Assembly: GCA_032622095.1 (NCBI GenBank) | Contig: CP136069.1 | Span: forward strand, 72,563,319 to 72,627,318 | Source of the DNA: Siphonodentalium dalli | Taxonomy: Eukaryota > Mollusca > Scaphopoda > Gadilida > Siphonodentaliidae | Direction: 5' to 3' | Length of the DNA: 64,000 nucleotides | In this document: in pieces, positions 33,396 through 44,269 of the stretch | Layout of the letters: the number at the start of each line of letters is the position of its first letter | How positions within the stretch are numbered: the stretch's first letter is position 1 | Translations under genes and position numbers: made by a program | The notes under the pieces: model-generated | Database searches by the model: none | What the model was told of the DNA's origin: nothing | The model's input: only the letters and a program-made list of their open reading frames with translations

Positions 33396-33785
33396 CCCTT
33401 TACCCAACAAACCGGCCAAAACCGGCCAAATAAAGCTTCAACAGCCTAAAATATCTTCGGTCTGTCTCAATAGAACCATACAAATATGGATATCATTGGA
33501 ACCAGCTCCTTGACCACATTGTGATAGTTACAGTTATGCCCTGTGCCAATGCATTCTCTTATATATGCGAGTCGACCATATGTCGCCTCGCATATATAAG
33601 AGAATGCATTGGCCTAAAAAAATCTTTTTTTAACACTTTTTACCATTTTTTCTTACATTCTTTAACATTTTTATAATTTTAATGTGTTAAGCCAATGCAT
33701 TCTCTTATATATGCGAGGCGACCTATGGTCGACTCGCATATATAAGAGAATGTATTGGCACAGGGCCGTTCTGTTTGGTAAAGGG
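33396..33785 (+). mobile_element. TTAA-2 element, 390 bp
   Basis: TTAA at 33392-33395 and 33786-33789. Left end CCCTTTACCCAACAAACCGG, right end 'ggccgttctgtttggtaaaggg' gives an imperfect inverted repeat of about 22 bp. Hairpin cassettes at 33545-33613 and 33691-33759 are inverted relative to each other. No coding capacity; presumably mobilised in trans by a piggyBac-type transposase. Confidence 0.92.
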
Positions 33786-33799
33786 TTAAGATTCAAATT

Positions 33800-34225
33800 T
33801 CTTCTGTTGACCAATCCTGCAAATAGTTTGTCTGTCATTTGCAGAATGAGGTCCCCAGAGACTGAATTTAGTGATGATATCCCGCACAGTGAGCAAGCAT
33901 CACCAAATTCACCCTCTGGGGACCTCATTCTGCTTAGACCTCATCTTCTGGGAAGTACCTATAGTCTCAAATTAACATTGTTTTTAGTTACTATTTCCCT
34001 TCTGTTCTGTTTCATATCCCCTATTTTCAGAAGATAAAATGCATAATCGAGTTGACTAATGGGTGAACATCACCAACTTCAACTGGGGAAATTCAATGTG
34101 ATCCCAGGTCTCCCATAGCAGTTGAAGCCTATATGCAGAATGAGGTTCCCAGTGGTCAATTTGGTGATGCTAGTCCACCATGTGGAATATATAGCGCAAC
34201 TAAATTCACCATCTGTCATGCATTT
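33800..34225 (+). mobile_element. G element, near full
   Basis: Left end 'cctgcaaatagtttgtctg', first hairpin at 33840-33930, the uninterrupted 'ctcaaattaacattgttttt', 'taatgggtgaacatcacc' and 'aggtctcccatagcagttg', then a damaged second hairpin. Confidence 0.85.
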
Positions 34226-35175
34226 GTTGATGACGGTTGTTTTACAGACTTTAATAAAATGTAAGTTATTTCACATGAATCCACTTCAAAGGCCTTGAGT
34301 CCCTTTACATTTACAATTCTTTCCGTTGAATCTCACTGAAATTGATTAGAAACATCATAAGATGCTAATCTGTAGTACTACGAACATGACACGAATATGG
34401 AATGCGATGAATAGAATTCAAAATAGATTAACAGCTTAATTCAGTCAATAAAATACCGAAGCATTATGCAGACAACGCTGCAAATACACTACTAGCATCG
34501 ATTTTCAAAATATACTATCAATTGAAATTTCATCAAATTCTGTATTCATTTAGAAATTGAGAGCTTTCGCGTTAGTGAATGACAGAATAGAAAATACAAA
34601 TTTGAATTCAACACATGACTACAGAATCACGAAAACAGTGCATTAACGCAGTGAAACTATTCTGATCGCGAGAGAAAATGGATATGAAAAATTGCCACTT
34701 GTTCCTTGCATAATTGAATCACCAAAATCACTTAGCGGCGGGGTTTATAAGTCACAGTGCACTTCCTAACGGCACCTTTTGCTCGAATGCTTTTAGCATT
34801 TTTCATCTCAATTTCGTCTGCAGCCCGGATGATTTCACCAGGGTGAGAATTTACGCAATAGAACGTCTCATAAATTTTAAATCAAACAGGAGATTGTTGA
34901 CTGGGAACATAACAGAGTAATGCAATACAATGGATTGGTACATGTATATTCATCATATGGGAATTCACAAAATAGACGCTTCTAATCTAAGTGTTAATGG
35001 CCATTAACAAAAAGTGCATTTCGAATCCTTCCCTGTAGAATATATCAATTTGATGAGACTATCAAGTCAGTTCATAACCAGTTTATAATATGTTCCAAAT
35101 TGCCCATGAGTGTATTAATATTGGGGAAAAGTAAGTGCCTTTCTGAAGGTGGCGCCGTTGGTTAGAAAAATATTT
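34226..35175. other. Low-copy sequence including an island at 34560-34930
   Basis: The island has CpGs ('gcggcggggttt', 'gatcgcgagag') and no known repeat. The open frame at 34714-34920 has no recognisable domain. 34226-34290 partly repeats text at 33301-33390 ('catttgttgatgac', 'catgaatccactt'). Confidence 0.4.
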
Positions 35176-35189
35176 TGACCATTACACAG

Positions 35190-35905
35190 TAGCTCAACTT
35201 GGGAAGGAGCCAAAAAGTTTTAGAGTAATGGTCTTGCTTCTGGCAGCCATATTTTGCAACGAATTTCGGAAATAATTGAAGGACACCACGAAGATCAATA
35301 TGAAGTTTGGTGACGATTGGTTGACGGATGTGGCCTGTAGGGTGTACCAAAGAATTTAGTCAGGCAAAGAGTAAAATCAAAGATGGCCACTGGCAGCCAT
35401 GTTTTTTTTTATTTTAGAAATAATCGATGGCTCCCATCTAGATGTCACCCCACTTTTTAAAGATCCAAATGAAGTTTGGAGACGATCGGATGAGGGATGT
35501 GGCCTGTGGCCAAAGTATTTAGTCATGCAAAGATTAAAATCCAAAATGGCCTCTGGCAGCCATGTTTTAAATTTTTTAGTTTGATGTCTCCCATCCAGAG
35601 GTGATCCTAAACATGCCTGCAAATTTTCAAAACATTTCTCCAAAAAATGTGGGCTGCAGGGTGTGCCGATGGATTCAAATTTGAAATCCAAAATGGCTGC
35701 CGGTGGCCATGTTTTTTAACGAATTTCAGAAATAATTGATAGCTCCCATCTAGAAGATCTGTATGAAGTTTGGTGATGACCGGATGAGGGATGCAGCTTG
35801 TAGGGTGAGCCAAAGGAAATTGTTGATGGATGGACGAAGCACGGATGATGGATACCATGCAACCAATGGTAATAGCTCAAACTTTACAAAGATAAAAATG
35901 GAGGA
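35190..35905 (+). mobile_element. AAATGGC-unit element, shorter copy
   Basis: Begins 'tagctcaacttgggaagg', has about four units with 'aaatccaaaatggc' and 'cagccatgtttt', and ends 'taatagctcaaactttac'. Same family as 48455-50094, whose inverted ends TAGCTCAACTTA/TAAGTTGAGCTA are perfect. Confidence 0.75.
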
Positions 35906-35944
35906 TCATACAACTGGATCAGATAAAAATAAAAACAATGACAA

Positions 35945-36720
35945 CTAGAGGTGTGACTGTCCCAATGGGACTACGGATACCCCCCTGTTTTTAAAATACT
36001 AAGATGTTTCACATGTCAGTAAACATTTAGTTAAAATAATGAAATAACAGTTCCCATTGCAGGTGTACAACCATAACCCTAATCTTATACCTAATGACCG
36101 AAAAATGTAGGAATAAAAGCTTGGACAAAATGATGTATGTTGCGAAAAAAAAATTAAGTCGAAAAAGGGGAATAACTCCACACAAAAAATGTCGGACAGA
36201 CGTCATAATCGCAGGTGCACAGGTTCCCATGGTACTAAATATCAGTGCCAAGATTAAAAAACATTGACCGAAAAATGTAGGAATAAAAGCTCGGACAAAA
36301 TTATGCATGTTGCAAAAAAAAATTCTAAGTCAAAAAAGGGGGATAACTCCACCAAAAAATGTCGGACAGACGTCATAATCGCATGTGCACAAGTTCCCAT
36401 GGTACTAAATATCTATGCCACGTTTTAAAAAAATTGACCAAAAAATGTAGGAATAAAAGCTCGGACAAAAGTATACATGTTGCGAAAATTTTCTAAGTCG
36501 AAAAGGGGGGGATAACTCCACCAAAAAAGGTCTGACAGACGTCATAATCGCAGGTGCACAGGTTCCCATGGTGGTTGATGTCTGTGCCAAGTTTCACGGA
36601 AATTGATGAAAAAAACGACTGAGAAAAACTCCGGACAAATTTGTGTCCACGGACGGACGACGGACGGACGGACAAGCTGACTCCAGTATACCCCCCCTAA
36701 CTTCGTTGCGGGGGGTATAA
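35945..36720 (+). mobile_element. Multi-unit element with hairpin tail
   Basis: Head 'aactagaggtgtgactgtcc'. Four units have 'atgtaggaataaaagctcgg', 'ggggataactccacc' and 'cgtcataatcgcaggtgcac'. A 'cggacggacgacggacgg' tract is followed by the tail hairpin 'tatacccccc' ... 'ggggggtata' ending about 36720. Confidence 0.8.
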
Positions 36721-36799
36721 TAACACAAAATAAAATTAATTGTGATAAATTTGTTAACCTAAATAAACACTGAATGAACTATTCATATTGTCATACTTT

Positions 36800-37000
36800 A
36801 TCTGCTATGGGGAGACATGGACTCAGATTGAAGTTTCCAAATGGTGAATATTGTGATGTACACTCATTGGGAACTAAAAAACTAAAAAAGAATTAGAATC
36901 TATGTGAAGAAGTTTCTATAGAAATTTGATAATAAAGGAACTTTCCAGAAGATGAGGCCTAAGCAGAATGAGGTCCCCAGAGGGTGAATTTAATGATGCT
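36800..37000 (+). mobile_element. G element, partial
   Basis: 'aagatgaggcctaagcagaa' and 'ggtccccagagggtgaat' at the right; the partner hairpin arm is missing after 37000. Confidence 0.7.
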
Positions 37001-37278
37001 TAGTTGTGCCACCCTAGCCGTGCAGTTTTTCGCCTCTTCTGCCTTGACCCCGCTGCCATGAATGTTGCTGGAAGTCATAGAGCTTTCTCTCATGTGCCAA
37101 TCCTGTAGCAATGACAGATATAAGTGATTGATTGTTATAAAGGACGGAAATTCAGAATTAAACCCACAGCTCTATACATCAACTAATTATTACAATCATT
37201 AATAATGAACACAAGACTAAATTAATCTTAGAGGTGTCTATCATTTTTCTGTCAAATTTGAATTCTATGCTTTATGTC
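37001..37278. other. Unassigned sequence
   Basis: A short stretch before TTAA-1 with CpGs ('ccctagccgtgcag') and no recognised feature. Confidence 0.35.
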
Positions 37279-37282
37279 TTAA

Positions 37283-38473
37283 CCCTTTGAACCCGAGCGG
37301 CCGGAAAACCAGCCGCAGCGTGAACCTCCAATTACCCTAGCGGCCGGTATACGCTGAACCGGCCATATACCGACCGCCAAGTGTTTATTGCTTACAAACT
37401 TCGTAGCGGTTGTCTGCGTCTCCAATAATTATGTATTGTTTGTGTCTTGTTGCTATTGCGTTTAAGCACACATGAATTATGAAGCCTAAAACATTTTCGG
37501 TAGACGAGATGGTCCGGCAAATTTTGGAATCGGATACGGAAGATTTAGATGATGATGACTACGACAGTTGTGAGTTAGAATGGGAGAATGAAAGCACAGT
37601 GACACTGGTAGAGATTCAGACGCCAGTCGCTCCAGTAGCGGGTGACATTGTTTCAAGTACCGATACGACAAGAGGTCAATGTAAGGGGCAGTTGAGGTGT
37701 TGTGGAAGTGGGCGGAGCTTATGTCGAGGTAGTGGGTGTGGCAGGGGGCGTGGCTTCATACCTGTAATTAGTTACGGTGATCATAATGTCCATATCTGGA
37801 AAATGGACATAAATTTGTTTGTTACACGTACCTTTACACCGAAAGAGAAGCCGAGACCAAAGAATGTAACAAATCCAATAAGTGCGGACAGTACACCTCA
37901 AGGTTGATTACTTACATTTATTTTGGAATGATGCACTCTGGCAGTTGATTGTCGACGAGACCGGCTGAAACGCTCGTCACGTGATTTCGGAAAAACCTAA
38001 CATGTGCCTAGGAAATGTCTAAAATGGGGCATAATGCAATTGAATGCTCAGGGCAATGGTGTCATTGGATCATTTGGGGTATTTGCTTAGCAACCGTTGC
38101 TACCCATAAACAAAAGTTACAGGTTCACTCATCTGACCAGATATATATTAAATTTCACAATGGGGCATTGGCAGCATTGAAAACGCCATTTCCTAGGGCT
38201 GAAATACGTCGATAAAAGCCATATTTGCATTTTACTTTCAATTTCGGGTAGTTGCATAGCAACCGTTGCTAGGGCGTGATCCTGTGGCAATGTATCCTGA
38301 TCTTAAAATACTCAGTGGTCCATGGGGAAGATACTTGTAAAGTTTCAGATCTTTGGCACCACTTAAACAGAAACAACACATTGCCCCTAAACACAGTCTG
38401 CAATAAATCAAAAATAACACTGTGAGCCCAGGGTCATGGTGTCAATCATTGTGGGGAGCCAGGGTTCAAAGGG
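37283..38473 (+). mobile_element. TTAA-1: deleted piggyBac-type element
   Basis: Bounded by TTAA at 37279-37282 and 38474-38477. The 12-bp ends CCCTTTGAACCC and GGGTTCAAAGGG are a perfect inverted repeat. Total 1191 bp, whereas autonomous piggyBac elements are usually above 2 kb. It encodes the N-terminal part of a transposase (37479-37968) and then about 500 bp of non-coding sequence with the twice-occurring word 'catagcaaccgttgct'-like ('tagcaaccgttgct'). This is a non-autonomous deletion derivative. Local GC is higher than in the surroundings. Confidence 0.9.
37479..37968 (+). pseudogene. piggyBac transposase relic, frameshifted and truncated
   Basis: A 142-codon frame (37479-37907) starts MKPKTFSVDEMV and has an acidic stretch (ESDTEDLDDDDYDS, about residues 17-30), usual for the N-terminus of piggyBac-like (PGBD) transposases. 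A GR-rich segment and a W/F-containing segment follow. The frame closes at 37907, but an overlapping frame from 37906 reads DYLHLFWNDALWQLIVDETG and then stops at 37968. That matches the family pattern of aromatic residues followed by 'LIV-ET-N', which lies just before the catalytic domain. The DDE catalytic domain itself is absent. So one frameshift, one stop and a large 3' deletion: not functional. The match is made by eye and not by a profile search. Confidence 0.82.
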
Positions 38474-38477
38474 TTAA

Positions 38478-38825
38478 AGGGGTACTGTACACTAAATTCG
38501 GCCATTTATGGGACCTGATCTCTGTTTATACTCAACAGAATATATGCAACAAATGAATGAACTTGAGCCATTAATTAGTGCAAAATACACTTGTGTGCTC
38601 TATGAGTGATGCAAACAACATGGTAATTATAATGAAAATGAATAAATGGCTGGAGTCACAAATTCATTTTCATTATAATTACCATGTTGTTTGCATCGTT
38701 CATAGAGCAAACTAGTGTATTTTGCACTTGTCCATGGCTTAAATTCAGTCATTTGTTGCATATATTCTGTTGAGTATAAAAGAAGATGATCCCATAAATG
38801 GCCGGATTTAGTGTACAGTCCCCCT
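38478..38825. mobile_element. TTAA-7 foldback element, 348 bp
   Basis: TTAA at 38474-38477 (shared with TTAA-1) and 38826-38829. Ends AGGGGTACTGTACACTAAAT and 'tttagtgtacagtccccct'. The arms of about 165 bp pair almost throughout around a centre near 38650 ('attcattttcattataatt'). Non-coding. Confidence 0.9.
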
Positions 38826-38926
38826 TTAAAACACTAATAAATATGCAGTCGAAAATTGCTTCTTATGAACTAAGTATTATAAGAAAGAACACTTTTTTTT
38901 AGTTTTGTCCTATGGGGTGAAATATA

Positions 38927-40213
38927 TTAGGCCAGGCAAATATGGACATAGCTAGGTGTCGCCTCGAGAGGGAATTTATGAGACCTACATTTTTGGTTAG
39001 CGTAAATACTAAATTTTCGGAATCCGTATGTTGGATTTGTTAGATAGGCAGACTTTTTACTCACCGCGTGGTTTTCTTGAGGCACCCGATTAAAAAATCG
39101 GTCATTTTTTTAATAAAGCCGACATTATTGACAAGAGTATTTTCACACATTTTGAGAAGAAATATACATCCAATTTTGATACCTGAGAGTGGGGCGATAA
39201 CCAGAGTAGGGTAATACATGTAACCATTGAATCTTTGAATTGCAGTCATGACGTCATGTGACGTCAAATAATATTTTGGGTGAGACAAATATGACGATTC
39301 ACGCAAAGTGTTGTCTTTCGTTTCTTTTAAATCATAAAGTAAGACGTGTATGCCGCATTGTTTTATACCATAGGAAACTACTGCCAATTGGCAATATTTT
39401 GATATATAACTTATCACTGCAGGCCGCATTATTTTTTATCAGAGGCAGAAAAATCAACCCTCCCCTAAAGTTAAGGCACACATAACTCACGGTTACATGT
39501 TATCGGTAATAGGCTTAATTAACACAACGGCCGTTGAAAGTCTGCTAAAGAATGTAATAATATATAAGTTTCTGTCTACAAACTCGAACATTAAAGTAGA
39601 AACAATATATAATGTACACCCAGACCAGAAATTTTTATAAATTTAAGAATTTTTCATAAAAAATGATATAAAACGCATTTTTTTTATTTTCTGGAAGGCA
39701 AAAAAAGACAAGAATTGGTAAGGGTGGACATAATTGTGTATACGGCAATTTCATTCTGCCTTGGATTAAAAAATGACATACTAACCCTAAATGGCTGCCA
39801 ATATGATGCCAATATGGCAGCCGCAATATAGGTGGAAATTGGGAAATATGTAAGAACGCACAATTACTTGCTAAAATGGCTTAACTATTATAAACAAAGC
39901 GGTGGTTGATGATCTGCTAAACTATAGATTAAGGTATATATCCCGATCTACAAACTCGAACAATAAAGTGAAAATATTACACAATGCAACTCCTGGCACA
40001 CAATTTTGATAAAATTTAGGTATTTTTCTCAAAAAATAACCTAAAGCCATTTTTGTCATCTTCTCGGAAGCCATAAAGCGCATAATGTAGCGTGGCGGAG
40101 ATGTTTGGTGTGTACGATAATTCAATGTCGTTTTTGGATTACAATATGGCTTACTAAAACCAAGATGGCTGCCAATACGGTGGTCAGAATAAATGGTGAA
40201 ATATGTCATGTTT
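38927..40213 (+). repeat. Left inverted arm (1287 bp)
   Basis: The outer 600 bp are single-copy within the arm. The inner part holds two related units of about 350 bp (about 39520-39880 and 39885-40213) sharing 'ctacaaactcgaacaataaa', 'tttttctcaaaaaat', 'ttctggaaggc' and 'gatggctgccaata'. Confidence 0.8.
39249..39266. promoter_or_regulatory. Two TGACGTCA octamers 10 bp apart
   Basis: TGACGTCA lies at 39249-39256 and 39259-39266, the full cAMP-response-element palindrome, start to start 10 bp. The right arm has 'tttgactgtcattcc' in the matching place, so the pair is missing there. Presence is certain; function is inferred only from the motif. Confidence 0.4.
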
Positions 40214-42996
40214 CACTTCTATCGCCGTCTTGCCGCGCCATCTAATGTCTCACACAACCCAAAGTATTATACTCATTGTATCATGTTACTCCGGGATATC
40301 ATGATGCACAACTCTATTTAAAATTTCTACCAGAATGGTGCCCATTATTGACAAATCTTCCATTCATGAGCATTCGTGCTTAAGTAATCCGTGTCCCTTG
40401 AAATAGTTGGCAATTTGAGCGAGGTATTTACAGATGAACAAGATTGTTTAAAACGAAGAACCGAGTAACAGTAATACAGTAATACAGTTACCTTTGACAT
40501 AATCAATATGAAATTACTTAAACCCGAAAATAGAAGGTCAATCTTTGAATATTATTCCAAGTGCTACCAGATATGATGGTACATATGAGGTGGATATGTC
40601 GTGGATACCATTATCGAAGTCTGGGCTAGACGAGGTTGATGCGGGTTCACACCCCGACTTGATTGTGACCGATTTTAAAGCTAGATGTGAGATAAGGAAC
40701 ATCTCATTGTGCCATCCTATAAATACATGACCACTTCGATAAGAAATGATAATTTGTTCACACTCACTGAAGCAACCACATTTGAAGCAATGATTTTGAT
40801 TGTGAGTCAGTACCTCCATTAATCTGTTATATATACAATGTACAATTGCTGTACAATAGCTTCGACCCACAGAAGACGGTCGTTATAACACAGAGTGCAT
40901 TTTTCCAGACCCTAAATCACCATCGCCGCTTTCATTGACTAGTGTCCAATAACGCAAAGAAGATGAGATTCAGAAAAAGATAGCGCTCGTCTTACAAAAT
41001 TAGTTCAGATTTTGCATCTTCCGAAAAATTATCTGATTACTGATAAACATAAGACTAGTCATGTCTAGAATGAGAATCCATCCCGTGTGTCTAACTTAAT
41101 TGTCAGTTTCTGTTGAACAAGATCGCCATGAAGAACCGCTTTATTTGCAATATATGAACGCGATAACCTTCGGAAATATCAAATGTTGTTTCCAACTTGT
41201 GGAAAAGTAAACTTGTGTACGGTACGTTACATTTGAACTGGTCATATTCAGACCAAGAGACCTGCTGCTGTTGCAAGTACCACTGGTGTTTGAAACATAA
41301 AACCCATGTCATTAACGTATCAATCGGGCTGTATTCAATATTCGTATTTACAGGCAACAATATGGCGAATAATTCCTCGTCCCCATATAGTCCCGAACAA
41401 AGACATACGCATGTATTCCCCACATGCTGTTCAGTAAATACTAAACTACAGCTAACGTGTCCAGTTACAGATTTTGCTCAGCACATTCGGAGTTGTTATG
41501 GATGAGTTATCGTAGATCAGATTCTGGTCTGCACAGAAGTTTCTGAGATGCAGCGACAAATTACACAGACTCGCGATCCCATTTTGTTTTACCCATTTGC
41601 ACATCAAACACTACCACAATATAATATCAGGATACGCACTGATAACTATAGATACATTTGAATTTAACTGTAACACATCTGGCGTTAGATATGGCCGGTG
41701 GGTGGAATTATAATGCTTTAATCATGAATGGTCATAACCAAAATATGGTATGTTTTCAGACATCCGACCCGCTGGCATCAGCAGGTCCCTAACCGCATTA
41801 TTTTTGGACTTATCTATAAAGTTATTATACGCTTCCTGGTATCAACCTGTTTATGTCATGTATACATTAATTGCAATTGTCGTCCTTTTTCATTTTGTTT
41901 TCATGAGCTAAAACTTACACTGGGATACCAAAAGTCCAGAAGTAATCCTACCTACTCATCAGCATAGAAAGATATGGGTAATATGAGTGTTCATCTAGCA
42001 TGGGATAACTGTCCATATTTGGGGTACCTCGTCTTACAAGCAATTGTTCGGTCACTTCTGGAAATCATGAGGGCTCATGTGGTGACACGAGGCTCCAGTA
42101 CCACACTATACAGAGTAAGATACCATCAAAATATATAGGAACATAGTTTGACAGTTTTATGTGATTTACCACATCGCTGGTATTTATGAAATGTCGCTTA
42201 GAGCCTTGACTTTGCTTTGCAACTTATCTACTGCTAGTACAAGCAAATACCTCCCACAGTTAAGCAGCTGACAAACTACAAGAGGAAAATCACCCGGGTT
42301 TCCATCTCCTTGTGTGCGAAAATAATCCGGTAAATGTTAGAATACAAAATTCAACGAGTCTATTGCGTGATGATGAAACTGAATGAACCTGTATGATGTG
42401 ACGTTTGATAATTTGCTGGATACGTCCTCTTGCGGACTGGGCAGCAATTGCTATTGGTCAATGAGATCCATTTATACTTACTTTTAGAACAGTATACATG
42501 AGACCCAATGTATCAGTAGCTCCATTCTTGTAACCACACCTCGTTGATAGAGGGTAACTAACAATTCTTATCAACATGAGTTATTTGATGAGATATATAT
42601 CCGAATTGGTTAATTGGTTAATTGTGTTATTCGCGGTCGCATTTTGTTACAAATAGCCATAGAGAGTGCCAAGTATGCTTAAATGTCGTGTTAGATTTAA
42701 TATAACCTACATAATTCCCTTATTCTTTTCGCAAAGATAGTCAGACAGCCATCTGCCTTAAATCAATCATGTTTATTGTGAAATAATTTGCACGACATGC
42801 CACAGATTTCGAAGAACAATCTTACTTGAGCGCGAATGAATGCAAAATTTGTCGATCCTATCACTCGTGGGTACCAATCTGGTTGTCATTTTAATAGAAC
42901 TGGCCACTGTTACGGCCATAGTATTGCAAAATGATATGAATATAATAGGACTATTGGTTTTATAAAACATTGCATTGCGATGGTGGTGTTATTTGC
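40214..42996. other. Interior of the long-arm element, 2.8 kb
   Basis: No dispersed repeat from the rest of the window is seen here, and CpG is comparatively frequent. Short open frames exist on both strands (for example 40538-40870 minus and 41197-41505 plus), but none shows a recognised domain. An acceptor-like 'tatttacag' stands before a 45-codon frame at 41361-41504 (MANNSSSPYS...). It may be decayed coding sequence or captured host DNA; I cannot name a function. Confidence 0.5.
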
Positions 42997-44231
42997 AACA
43001 TGACAGATTTTACAATTTCCATCCATATACCGGCAACCGTGTTGGCAGCAATCTTGGGGTTAATATGTCATGTAGTAACCACCGACGGCATGAAATTATC
43101 GTACATACAAATTATATCCACCCACGCTATATTATTGTCTTTATGCATTTCGAGAAGATGACAAAAATAGGTTTTCAATTAGTTTTGGAATAAACTAATT
43201 AAATATTTAATAAAAAATTGGGACCAGGAGGTGCTTTGTGTACCGGTTTCACTTAAATGTTCTAGTCGATGGATCAGGATATATATATTACACAAAACTG
43301 TAGCAGTTTATCAACGGCCATTGTGTTAGTTAAGCCATTTTGGCAAGTAATCGTGCGTTCTTACAAATTTCACAATTCCCACCCAATTATACCGGCCACC
43401 ATATTGGCAGCCATCTTGGGTTATTAGGCCAGTTTTTAAACCAAGACGGAACGAAATTACCATATACACTAATTATATTCACCCTTAATACATTATTTTC
43501 ATATTTGCCTCCCGGAAGAAGACAAAATGCATTTTAGATTATCTTTTTGGGGGAAAAAATCTAAAATTATATAAAAAAATTGAGTCAGGATGTACAATAT
43601 GTAATATTGTTACTTTAATGCTCGACTGTGTCAATCGAAACGTATATATTAGACAACACCTTAGCAGTCCTTCAACGGCCGTTGTGTTAATTTCGCAATT
43701 TGGCACATAATCGTGCGTTCTGTGTGCCTTACACCACATCCTGCCGCCTCTCAGCTTTAGGGGGAGGGTTGATTTTTCTGCCTCTGATAAAAAATAATGC
43801 GACCAACAGCGATAAGTGATATATTAGAACTTAGCTAATTGGCAGTAGTTTCCCATGGTTTAAGATAATTTGGCATAACCATCTTACTTCTGATTTTATA
43901 AGAAACGAAAGACAACGCTTTGCATGAATTGTCATATTCTTCTCACCCTAAAAATTATTTGACTGTCATTCCGAGATTCAATGGTTACATATATTACCTT
44001 ACTCTGGTTATCGCCCCATTCACATGCATCAAAATTGGACGAATATTTCTTCTCAAAAGGTGTGAATATACTCTGTCAAATATGTTGGCTTTATTTAAAA
44101 AATGACCGATTTTATCAACAGGTGACTCAATAAGACCACGCGGATTCCGAAAGTTAAGTGTTCATGCTAACCAAAAATGTAGGTTTCATAAATTCCCTCT
44201 CGAGGCGACACCTATGTCCATATTTGCCTAA
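42997..44231 (-). repeat. Right inverted arm (1235 bp)
   Basis: Reverse-complement partner of 38927-40213. It contains the same two inner units (about 42997-43325 and 43330-43735) and outer region. Divergence between the arms looks moderate, with several small indels. Confidence 0.8.
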
Positions 44232-44269
44232 ACTATATCTCTGGGTTTTGGTATGGTGGCAAATCTTTA

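Larger units (their letters stand above)
38927..44231. mobile_element. 5.3-kb element with 1.25-kb inverted arms
   Basis: The left arm opens TTAGGCCAGGCAAATATGG and the right arm closes with 'ccatatttgcctaa'. Next inside, 'ggtgtcgcctcgagaggg' is mirrored by 'ccctctcgaggcgacacc'. Corresponding blocks follow in mirrored order along both arms, including 'tgcctctgataaaaaataat', 'acaacggccgttga' and 'ggcagccatcttgg'. No clear target duplication was found. Long arms built of subunits recall foldback/Galileo-type elements; a very long-TIR DNA transposon is the alternative. No transposase is recognised inside. Confidence 0.8.

Noticed and set aside
33671-34037. Open frames on both strands across TTAA-2 and the G element
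   Set aside because: They overlap hairpin cassettes and G-element hairpins; palindromes give similar frames on both strands.
40630-40665. tRNA B-box-like 'gcgggttcacaccccg'
   Set aside because: No matching A box or cloverleaf could be read around it, so no tRNA or SINE was called.
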